19,136 nucleotides of DNA from NCBI GenBank assembly GCA_030849805.1, contig JASANZ010001844.1:1-19136 (forward strand), in the 5' to 3' direction. Below the pieces are notes generated by a model, which was given only the letters and a program-made list of their open reading frames with translations, was not told where the DNA came from and did no database searches. Positions 9,311-16,501 of the stretch are shown here, piece after piece. The stretch is from Sergeia podlipaevii. Lineage: Eukaryota > Euglenozoa > Kinetoplastea > Trypanosomatida > Trypanosomatidae. A program made the position numbers and the translations under genes. Position 1 is the first letter of the stretch. Every line of letters starts with the position of its first letter.

Positions 9311-10868
9311 ACTTCATGATGCGAAGTCCAGTAGACTCAAGGTCGTAGGCCCCACGATGTGTTTGATACAACGCCTGCAAGCCCTCTATGTACTTGCCCT
9401 GCCAGTACTCCAGATCTTCTGCTGTCGGCTCAGCAATCTTCGGCAACTCTATGGGGTCACCCACCACGACCACCACGGGCCTTCGTCTCGGAATCAGCCC
9501 AAAGTTAAAAATAAAGTATCCGCGGCCAACGATCAAGGGAATTGCAAAGCCGGTGACCTTGCGCACCATCTCCATCACCATCTTGACAATTCGGTTGTTT
9601 GCCAAGGGGGAGATGCCATAGACATTGTTTTCACCAAAGCCGTAAACTGGGACCAGTGGTGTACCCTCCTGCAGAGCAATCTTGACAAATCCCTTCCGCT
9701 TGAGCAGCAAGAGATCGTTGGTGTTAGGCTTGGCCATCAGGGACTCCTCGGCGCCGCCCACAACCAACATAACGCTCTCACCGGGACCTGCACGAAGTGT
9801 CTTGCGGATGCAGCTCGCACTCGCATCCCCGACTCCCATCCATTTCATAAGAGCTCGCCAGAATGGTACGTAGAAGTTGACCTTCAGTGTCTGGAGATGC
9901 GTGCGGATGCCCGGCAGCATGCGTGAGGACTCGTTGATATCAAGACCAAAGCATATAATAGCCCCAAAGGTGTGGATACCGTGTGGATGGTACACGAAGA
10001 AATAGTTGCGCGAGCTGTCAAATTTGCGTCGCACTTGACGAGGAATCTCGAGGCGAATTGGGAAGTAGTCACGGTAGTGGCGCCATATTGGGTGTCGCGC
10101 CACGCTCATATGCTTCCGCATAGGGTACTTGGGCCTGTCAATTGTGAATATTGAGACGAGGTAGATGATCATCAACGGCGCTGTGTATTTGCAGCACAAG
10201 AGCAGCGCTGATATAAAGAGACAAATGGGAATACCAGTAAAGAAGAGGAAGATAGAGGCCATTAACGACTGCATGCGCCGCTCTCCTGGCGTGTGAAAGA
10301 TACTGCGCCAGGAGATGAATTTGGTGCTGTCCTCAAAGCTCCGTGATCGCGGTAGCTTGACGTACTCCTCGAGCGCCATGAGGTAGCGGTTAGCGGCAGC
10401 TTCCTTCGGGTTAGATGGCACTTGTAGATCTGCCTCGACAGTGTCAGGGGTACTGCTACTGATGACTGTAGAGGGAGTACTAAGAGCGGAACCCTGTGGG
10501 CTGACTCCACGCTTCAGCAGTTGCGCTCGCTCCTTCTTGACAAACTCGAGCGCGTTCCGGAGGCCGATAACCTCTCGATCAGAAATGTAGCGTCCACGCT
10601 CTTGAATACGCTGGAGTTGCCCGATAGCATATAGAATTCTCTCTAACTGCTCGTCAAGCTCTTCTTTGCTGAGCTGCCGCTGTACCACCTCTTCCACTAC
10701 AGAACCCGTGAACCGCGCAGAGCCCTCACTGATCGCCTTGCTGCGTTTCTCTAGTACTGCTGCTGCTTTATTGTCGCCGCTACTGCCTGGCAACACCACT
10801 TTCTTTGCCTTTTCATCTGGCGTTGACTTGCCAACTGACTCCGCAGAACGCTGCAGTTCCTGTTGCAT
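9309..10868 (-). CDS. Diacylglycerol acyltransferase family 2 (DGAT2/MOGAT-like) enzyme
   Basis: The gene encodes 519 residues, ATG at 10868 and TGA at 9309-9311. The family transfers fatty acyl groups from acyl-CoA to an acylglycerol, sterol or wax alcohol in the ER or lipid-droplet membrane; the usual product is triacylglycerol. The HPHG active-site motif is at residues 294-297. VVGGAEES lies near 369, the GFGENNVYG segment near 410-418, and RGYFIFNFGLIPRRRP near 449-464, all in family order. A hydrophobic stretch at about 205-243 corresponds to the membrane hairpin before the catalytic domain. Typical DGAT2 enzymes have about 340-390 residues. Here some 200 residues precede the membrane segment, including a charged, probably coiled-coil stretch (about 65-125) rich in Glu, Gln, Arg and Leu. 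Substrate cannot be read from sequence. A CTT/GAA microsatellite overlaps the stop codon. Confidence 0.9.
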   Translation of the reverse strand: MQQELQRSAESVGKSTPDEKAKKVVLPGSSGDNKAAAVLEKRSKAISEGSARFTGSVVEEVVQRQLSKEELDEQLERILYAIGQLQRIQERGRYISDREVIGLRNALEFVKKERAQLLKRGVSPQGSALSTPSTVISSSTPDTVEADLQVPSNPKEAAANRYLMALEEYVKLPRSRSFEDSTKFISWRSIFHTPGERRMQSLMASIFLFFTGIPICLFISALLLCCKYTAPLMIIYLVSIFTIDRPKYPMRKHMSVARHPIWRHYRDYFPIRLEIPRQVRRKFDSSRNYFFVYHPHGIHTFGAIICFGLDINESSRMLPGIRTHLQTLKVNFYVPFWRALMKWMGVGDASASCIRKTLRAGPGESVMLVVGGAEESLMAKPNTNDLLLLKRKGFVKIALQEGTPLVPVYGFGENNVYGISPLANNRIVKMVMEMVRKVTGFAIPLIVGRGYFIFNFGLIPRRRPVVVVVGDPIELPKIAEPTAEDLEYWQGKYIEGLQALYQTHRGAYDLESTGLRIMK

Positions 10869-10882
10869 GATGTTCGCTCAGT

Positions 10883-10908
10883 CTGAGAGCGAAAAAAAAA
10901 AGCAAAAA
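10883..10908 (-). promoter_or_regulatory. Candidate SL acceptor of the DGAT2-family gene
   Basis: Two T runs on the minus strand (10891-10908) are followed by CGCTCTC and an AG at 10883-10884. The leader would be about 14 nt. It supports the ATG at 10868 as the first in the mRNA. Confidence 0.55.
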
Positions 10909-11407
10909 AACACCAGAAGAAAGAGAATAAATGAAGGTGTCGTAAAGCAGATAAAAAATAACAATAAGAAAATAAGAAAAAAAAAGAAACGAGTGAGAAT
11001 ACCAAGGAGGTACTTGCCTACGCTAAGGTGGTAACAGCTGTATTTGAGAAACACCGCTATACACGTGCCGATGTGTATATCTGTCTGTATGTGAATGTGC
11101 TACGATAGAACAAGATAACTCTGCGTGTAGCTGCCTTGCCCAACTAAATAAACAAACAAACAAAAAAGATGATGAAGAAAGTTTGAAAGAGAGTGAGAGA
11201 CTAAAAACAAAGAAAAATACGGCAAAGCTACTTGCCACCGACACAATACCCTAAAAATAAAACAGAAAAAAATGAAGGAGAAACCAAATACCGCAAGTTG
11301 AAGAACGCTCACTTGAGCTGGGTGTTTCACCAAAGAAAGAGGATAGTGCTGACGCCACCAGACTGAGAAGGGGGTGATGAGGTACTCAAAGAAAAAAAAA
11401 AAACGTG

Positions 11408-11558
11408 CTTGATGTGGGCGAAGAAGCAAGAGAACTATATATATGGTGATGACGACAATGAGATACCTACGTATTGTATTAANCTTGATGTGGGCGAAGA
11501 AGCAAGAGAACTATATATATGGTGATGACGACAATGAGATACCTACGTATTGTGTTAA
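11408..11558. repeat. 75-bp direct repeat flanking a single N (probable assembly seam)
   Basis: Copy 1 is 11408-11482 and copy 2 is 11484-11558, with one mismatch (A in copy 1, G in copy 2, five bases before the end). The N at 11483 separates them exactly. This is what two overlapping contig ends look like when joined without merging, in the spacer between uL24m and the DGAT2 gene. Confidence 0.92.
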
Positions 11559-11866
11559 CAAACACATACAAAATGCAGAAGAAATGTAAGAGAAAAGAAA
11601 GAGAATAAACATAATAATGTAATTCGGTGCTATTCTATCGTACATGAGGGGGGAGGGGGAGTTCAGGAAGCCGCATTGTTCGTAAGCAAGTCACAGGCTG
11701 CTTTAGCACTAACATAATGGTACACGCACACACACACACTCTCATCTTTTCATCTTTCTTGAAAGAAGTAATAGATGATGTACCTATATATAACAGTAAG
11801 TTAAGGCGGATATATGTTTTTGTATTGTGATAGTTAACACGATGCCACATAGAAAAAATCCTTCTC

Positions 11867-11929
11867 CACACACACACACGCGCAAAACATTCAATCTGGA
11901 GAGAACGAGATAGAGAGAGAGAGAGAGAG
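11867..11929. repeat. (CA)n and (GA)n microsatellites 3' of uL24m
   Basis: A CA run (11867-11879) and a GA run (11911-11929) lie in the 3' region of uL24m. The GA run is a pyrimidine tract on the coding strand. Confidence 0.85.
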
Positions 11930-12104
11930 GAAGAGGAGTTGCCTTTTCAAATTTCTTGCTATGTCTCCCCAGGTACCTCGCTCACGCGATAGTACATCTC
12001 CCCCCCCTTCCATTCAATCATACAGTCTCTTCCACACAAACACGCAAAATGTTTTTCTTAGGTTTTACGCACGAGTGGCTTGAGTTTGCACATCATCTCC
12101 ATAA

Positions 12105-13304
12105 TCATTCATCTTCCTCATCGTCAGCATTATCAGCTTCGTCATCCATGGCCATCGCCTCGTCGTCCGTCATTTCTCCCGCCATCCTATTGTTTCCTCT
12201 CGCCTCTCTGGCAGCCATCTGTGCGTCTTCGGCCTCCTCCTCCGCCTTGATACGTGCCTCCTCGGTGAGGTCCACCACGTAGGGCTCAATCATGTCTGAC
12301 CACCACGCCGGCATCCCACGATGCGTGGCCTGACCAGCCTTGAGCACCTCTTCTGCCACCTGATCGGCCGCAGTCGTCGCTGTCGGCGACACAACGCCCT
12401 CCGCAAGCTTTTCAGAGGCCCTCTGCACCACGGCGGTTTGGAAGTGAAGCATCTCCTCCGCATTGCGCTGACGGAGTACATCGTGGAACTCATGTGAGCT
12501 CTTGAGCGTCTTGATAAAGTACTCTTCCATCGCTCGCAGCCTGCGCTCGACCAGCAGGGGCATCTCCTTGGCTGCGTCATACGTGGGCTCATCGGCGTCC
12601 TGAATAGGCGTGTCCTTGAGAGGGTCGCCGGCATCAACGCTATCCTCAGCATCTGGGATGGGCAATAACACACCGCTTTCGAGAGAAATGCGCTTTTCCA
12701 CAAGTGCGCCAGTTTCCTTGTCCCTCACCTTGACCATCTCAAGGCTACACAGCTCGTTCGTGGAGGGGTCTACGTGGCGTACACGGTGGACACTAATAGG
12801 ATGCTCGCGCTGTACGACCTGCTCAGGACGGGTCTCGGAGGCTGGGATAGCGACGTCTTGCACATTCACGTTTTGCACCAAGATCTCGTTCTTGTACTTG
12901 ACCACCGCGATGATCGCACCACGTTGGCCAACGCCCTCGCCGCTGATGACCTCGACGATATCACCAGGATACCACATCCAAGGGCTGATTTCAAAGTTTG
13001 AACTGAAGAAGCGGTACTTAGACGCGAGTTGGGCCTTATGATGTTTGCTCAGATCGCGTTCTTCCCACTGGTTGTGGTATGTATGATCCTGATAGAAGTC
13101 ACGCTCTTTGGGGTGACGAATAGACTCTAGCATCTCCAGGCGCTCGCGGTCGCGCAGGTCTACCTTCTCGTCCGTGTACACGCCGCGTAGGAGGCCTTCC
13201 TTGACCTTGGGCCTGCGGAGCAGATTAGGGGTGACATTATATGCGCGCAGTATCTTCTCTGGCCGCTTGTAGAAGTGCGACCGTGTACGGTAGCGAGCAT
13301 ACAT
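12105..13304 (-). CDS. Mitochondrial large-subunit ribosomal protein uL24m
   Basis: The gene encodes 399 residues, ATG at 13304 and TGA at 12105-12107. A KOW/L24 core starts near residue 112 with YPGDIVEVISGEGVGQRGAI, followed by a strand (ILVQNVNV) and, after a short insertion, REHPISVHRVRHVDPSTNEL. This reproduces the bacterial L24 order: KOW motif, the VEGVNL-like strand, then the PIHVSNV-like strand. About 110 N-terminal residues rich in Arg, Lys and Tyr precede the core; they may include the import signal and rRNA-binding extension typical of kinetoplastid mitoribosomal proteins. The C-terminal 180 residues form a predicted helical extension and end in an Asp/Glu/Ala-rich acidic tail. 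Bacterial L24 has only about 100 residues, so nearly three quarters is lineage-specific. uL24 is an early-binding protein of the large subunit. The inferred leader (13305-13455) has no upstream ATG. Confidence 0.88.
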   Translation of the reverse strand: MYARYRTRSHFYKRPEKILRAYNVTPNLLRRPKVKEGLLRGVYTDEKVDLRDRERLEMLESIRHPKERDFYQDHTYHNQWEERDLSKHHKAQLASKYRFFSSNFEISPWMWYPGDIVEVISGEGVGQRGAIIAVVKYKNEILVQNVNVQDVAIPASETRPEQVVQREHPISVHRVRHVDPSTNELCSLEMVKVRDKETGALVEKRISLESGVLLPIPDAEDSVDAGDPLKDTPIQDADEPTYDAAKEMPLLVERRLRAMEEYFIKTLKSSHEFHDVLRQRNAEEMLHFQTAVVQRASEKLAEGVVSPTATTAADQVAEEVLKAGQATHRGMPAWWSDMIEPYVVDLTEEARIKAEEEAEDAQMAAREARGNNRMAGEMTDDEAMAMDDEADNADDEEDE

Positions 13305-14018
13305 TTTCTCTCAACCTATGTATATCCTACTTCTACGCTTCTTTCCTCCTCTTAAGACAAGACTAAAGTATATAGATATATTTTCTTTATAGTTGCTCCA
13401 CGGAGGCGTGCGTTGATACTACAGTAGTACTTGTAAGGCACAACCGTTGTCACCGCTTTGAGAGAGAGAGAGTCACCTTTGCACAGTCTTGCGCACGTCC
13501 AAGCCTCCCCCTCCTCTCAAATGCGTAGAGACTGGCAAGCAGACAGATGCTGCAATTACTAGTGGGACTTCGCCAGTTCAGTCCTTTGCTAAACTATAAA
13601 ACAATAAAACAATAAAAAATAAAAAAGAAGCGAAAATAAAATAAAGTGAAAACTAACAATTTCTCTCACAAGAGAGTTCTATAATAAGGAAAAAAGAAAC
13701 CCAATCAGTTTGCTCCCAGACGCTAGTACCGTGTCTTGCTTACTGCCTACAGAATAATAAAAGATAAAGAGAGGGTAATCTGCATCACACTCAAGCTTTC
13801 TTTCCTTTCTTTTCTTTTTAGTCTCTGACATTTGTGATGAATGCAGATGGGCATCCCTCCCCCTGCAGTGCTGCACACAACTCGGACAACTCCTTGTTGC
13901 GTTTTCTTCTTCTTCGTCCTTCCCATCGACTTTGAACACATCCACACCCACTCCTTTTACAAACGAAAATGCCTGTATTGATGACCTCCTTAGTAAGGGG
14001 AGGATTTGCCGTCTCCTC
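13305..14018. other. Spacer between the twin CX9C gene and uL24m
   Basis: It contains the 3' UTR of the twin CX9C gene, A-rich sequence near 13590-13650 and the uL24m leader. No gene seen. Confidence 0.75.
13456..13473 (-). promoter_or_regulatory. Candidate polypyrimidine tract and SL acceptor of uL24m
   Basis: A (CT)n tract on the minus strand (13460-13473) is followed by AAAG with the AG at 13456-13457. The 151-nt leader contains no ATG. Confidence 0.5.
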
Positions 14019-14285
14019 TCAAAATATCTTATACCAGGGCTTCTTACCCTTCTCAGCAATGTACTTCTCCATGCACTGCATGTACTGTCGCAGCTCTGGC
14101 TGACAGTACAGTAGCGCCTGCTTGGCAGAGGTTTTGTCCTTCTCGTCACGCATGATGGCGTGGGTCTCAAAGCAAGTGAAGAATTCCTCAGTAGGCTTCG
14201 CGCATTGCTTGCAAGTGGTAGGGAAGTAGGGTGGAAGTCTCTCAATGGGCTTCTTCTCCTGTGATGGAATGGGTGAGGAGCTCAT
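14019..14285 (-). CDS. Twin CX9C (CHCH-type) small protein, probably mitochondrial intermembrane space
   Basis: The gene encodes 88 residues, ATG at 14285 and TGA at 14019-14021. Two CX9C motifs are seen: Cys28-Cys38 and Cys61-Cys71, each in a predicted helix and separated by 22 residues. This spacing is characteristic of proteins that fold by disulphide relay (Mia40/Erv1) in the mitochondrial intermembrane space and often serve as cytochrome oxidase assembly factors or respiratory complex subunits. A fifth cysteine, Cys25, makes a CxxC with Cys28, which is less usual and could bind metal. There is no N-terminal presequence, as expected for this import route. The basic C-terminus reads EKGKKPWYKIF. 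I cannot assign it to a named member (Cmc, Cox17/19/23, Coa or complex I CHCH subunit). Kinetoplastids lack a recognisable Mia40, so the import machinery may differ. Confidence 0.8.
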   Translation of the reverse strand: MSSSPIPSQEKKPIERLPPYFPTTCKQCAKPTEEFFTCFETHAIMRDEKDKTSAKQALLYCQPELRQYMQCMEKYIAEKGKKPWYKIF

Positions 14286-14287
14286 TT

Positions 14288-14309
14288 GCCGCTGCTGCTG
14301 CTGCTGCTA
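14288..14309. repeat. (CTG/CAG)n microsatellite in the twin CX9C leader
   Basis: Six CTG-type triplets on the plus strand, CAG on the mRNA, end a few bases before the ATG at 14285. Each CAG supplies a possible AG acceptor. Confidence 0.85.
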
Positions 14310-14406
14310 TTATTTTTTTTTTAAAAAAACCTCTTTCTTTCTTTTTCTCTTTTTCTCTTTGACGTTGAAGAGCACACACTGTATAAGTAAGAAGTGCAGT
14401 GATCCA

Positions 14407-14441
14407 CTTTAGAGGAACAACAACAACAACAACAACAACAA
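14407..14441 (-). promoter_or_regulatory. Candidate SL acceptor of the twin CX9C gene, using a GTT microsatellite as tract
   Basis: The AAC repeat at 14416-14441 reads as (GTT)n then CCTCT on the minus strand; the first AG after it is at 14407-14408. The 121-nt leader has no ATG. A shorter T run at 14323-14329 before a CAG repeat is an alternative, so the site is uncertain. Confidence 0.4.
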
Positions 14442-14498
14442 AAGCGCAACACCTAGGAGACGTAAATTTGTCAATATATATATATATATATATATATA
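14416..14498. repeat. (AAC)n and (AT)n microsatellites
   Basis: A perfect AAC run (14416-14441) and a TA run (14474-14498) lie in the spacer between the EF-P-like and twin CX9C genes. Confidence 0.92.
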
Positions 14499-14859
14499 GT
14501 AATAATATACGCTAACAACAGTGACTGATGCGTCACTCAAGTTATTCACTTACCTACGTACTCTTGACCGATTACGGAAAGTACATAAAATGTGATAAAA
14601 GAAAAATGAGAAGGTGAAATGATAATAATAAAAAAAAGCAAAATAATGGGCAGAAGGTACAATTGCAAAGATGCTCCACTCAGGAGTGATAGATGAATAC
14701 CACTGCGAGGATAATATAGAAAAATGGAGGGGGAGTCATATACGCACACACACATACGCACACACACTAGACATAATATGGTTATGAGTATAAACTCACT
14801 CCGGTTTTATTTTTTCGTTGTATTTCATCTTCCTTTTCTTTTCTATTCTTCAAAGGCCC

Positions 14860-15591
14860 TCAGGCGGTGGCGCGTCCACCGAAAGAGGCCGTACCATCCG
14901 GCTTAATGAGAATCTTAATCTTATCGCCAAGCTGCACTTGATCATTAACACTAATTACCCCATCGCACTCCGCCAAGGTAGCCATCTTATACAAACCCTT
15001 GAGCGCTATCTTCTCCACTGTAAACGTGTAGCTACTGGGCATCACTACCTCCGCCCAGATCTCCTTCTCATCGGTCACATCTTCTTCAGGGATAATGTGT
15101 AGGACGTCCACTGGCATGCCGCACGACAGGAACTGCTGCTGTATCTCAGGGAGAGAGTCGCCCTGAATGTTTACTTCCTTGCCGGCGTCACTGCTGTGCT
15201 CAGGAAACACAAAACACGCAAAGTCATCGTCATCAAAACCGCTGAAAAGAAGCCGCACACGCTCCGCACGCACCTCGTCAAAGTCGTGACCTTGGCCAGC
15301 AGTCACCTCCTTCTTACGTCCGGTGCCCACTTCTGATAACTTGATGTTGAACGATGCCGCATTCTGACCTTTCTGTGAGCGGGTGTTCGCGATGACACGA
15401 TAAAATCGTTTATCTACCTTGAGAACCATACCAGCGCGTACCTTATCTGCGAACACGGCGCGCTGAGGGGTGGCGAGAGGGTTGGCAAAGCAGCTACTGC
15501 TGGTGGTGGCACCGCTAGCTGCAGTTACAAATGCGTCAATACTGGCTGTCAGCGCGTAGGGGCGAATACCGGACTGCAAGCGACGAAACAT
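14860..15591 (-). CDS. Mitochondrial elongation factor P-like translation factor
   Basis: I choose the ATG at 15591, giving 243 residues. The upstream open frame to about 15810 starts at GTG and crosses two homopolymeric tracts at the likely splice acceptors. Residues 1 to about 45 (MFRRLQSGIRPYALTAS...) are Arg/Ser/Ala-rich without acidic residues except one Asp, a plausible mitochondrial presequence. EF-P/eIF5A N-terminal SH3-like domain starts near 49: KVRAGMVLKVDKRFYRV, then the modification loop RSQKGQNAA with Lys74 at the position of bacterial EF-P Lys34, then FNIKLSEVGTGRKKEV. OB-fold-like segments follow, ending in VQLGDKIKILIKPDGTASF, matching the C-terminal domain of EF-P. EF-P relieves ribosome stalling at proline runs in bacteria; an organellar role is inferred. 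Acidic FDDDDF and a 20-residue insertion in the middle domain are divergent. Confidence 0.82.
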   Translation of the reverse strand: MFRRLQSGIRPYALTASIDAFVTAASGATTSSSCFANPLATPQRAVFADKVRAGMVLKVDKRFYRVIANTRSQKGQNAASFNIKLSEVGTGRKKEVTAGQGHDFDEVRAERVRLLFSGFDDDDFACFVFPEHSSDAGKEVNIQGDSLPEIQQQFLSCGMPVDVLHIIPEEDVTDEKEIWAEVVMPSSYTFTVEKIALKGLYKMATLAECDGVISVNDQVQLGDKIKILIKPDGTASFGGRATA

Positions 15592-16501
15592 ATGTTTCTT
15601 TTTTTTAAAAGAATATCTTCCTTGTTCTGGTCCTCTCGGAGAGTCCTGTATAAAGTTGGTTGTGAAAAAAAAAAAAAAGAAGGATCTAAAAATATAGGTG
15701 AAAAATACTTGTGAATAAAACGACTCGCGGTACAAAAAAAAAAAAAAAAAAGAAAAGAAAGAGATAGAGAGAGAGAGCTGGACCCCAAACAACAGGGCTC
15801 TTGTGCTCACCTATATATTAGTAAAGAGAGAAAGAGAAGGAAAAACATATATGTAGTGTAAAAGGAAAGGAAAATGCATTGATAATTCTAGTATTTCAAC
15901 AGTTCCCCATGCCTGAAGAAAAGAAAAGAAAAAAGTATCCTATCCATATTGGCTCTAAAAGCACTCTCCATTCACAAAAACATCGCTTTTCTTTTTTTCT
16001 CTCTTTCCAAACTCGTAGCGTTGCCCGGCAGGACAACAACAACAAAGAGAAACTGATCAATATAGAGGTCACCCGCCTATATTTACATAAGTTACATGTG
16101 CGCGAGATAGAGAAGGAGTAAAGAAGAAAAGAAAATTGCACAAACACGCACTTACATATACACGTGAACAGATAGAGGGAGAGAGTGGTGAGAAAAAGAA
16201 AAAAAAAGCAAAGAAATAAAGAGTAAGCAGAAAAGCAATAGCAATTCATTGCTGACTCCTCCCGAAAATGTCCCTCTTCCCTTTCCCCATTAACCCCTCC
16301 ATTCTTTCTTCTCTCCCCCCTCTTGTGCGCTTTGTTTCTCTTTCTCTCCCAGACTATAAATAACATACACACGTGCCTACACACATCCATGTTCAACAGA
16401 CGGAGTGCCAAACACACAGCCATCCGCTGATGTAGCTCGCTTCATCGCCACCTATCGCAACTATAATCTTCCTTTTCATCTTCTTCACATACTTGCTGCG
16501 T
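15592..16501. other. Spacer between the ART/WWE gene and the EF-P-like gene
   Basis: It contains two pyrimidine tracts for the EF-P-like gene and purine-rich sequence from 15830 to 16220. A 175-codon ATG-initiated open frame on the minus strand (15896-16423) is of low complexity and is not called as a gene. Confidence 0.7.
15646..15755 (-). promoter_or_regulatory. Two candidate SL acceptors of the EF-P-like gene
   Basis: Two T-rich tracts lie in series on the minus strand. The distal one (15734-15755) is followed by an AG at 15724-15725, and the proximal one (15666-15680) by an AG at 15646-15647. Leaders would be about 132 and 54 nt; neither contains an ATG before 15591. Confidence 0.5.

Larger units (their letters stand above)
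10869..12104. other. Spacer between uL24m and the DGAT2-family gene, containing the assembly seam
   Basis: It holds the uL24m 3' UTR, the N at 11483 with its flanking 75-bp repeat, and A-rich runs. The true length is uncertain because of the seam. No gene is supported. Confidence 0.75.
14286..14859. other. Spacer between the EF-P-like and twin CX9C genes
   Basis: Short A/T-rich spacer with three microsatellites and a CA-rich stretch at 14742-14767. No gene seen. Confidence 0.75.

Noticed and set aside
9267..9926. 219-codon plus-strand frame opposite the DGAT2-family gene
   Set aside because: It is the antisense shadow of conserved catalytic motifs and starts in the (CTT)n repeat as a Ser run.
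11100..11429. 109-codon hydrophobic frame near the assembly seam
   Set aside because: It starts at TTG within copy 1 of the 75-bp repeat and is Phe-rich because of A runs on the plus strand.
13679..14245. 188-codon frame overlapping the twin CX9C gene
   Set aside because: It starts at TTG, is out of frame with the CX9C gene, and its second half is 3' UTR; no family match.
15592..15810. N-terminal extension of the EF-P-like protein
   Set aside because: It begins with GTG and translates two T-rich tracts into Phe/Ser runs upstream of both candidate acceptors.
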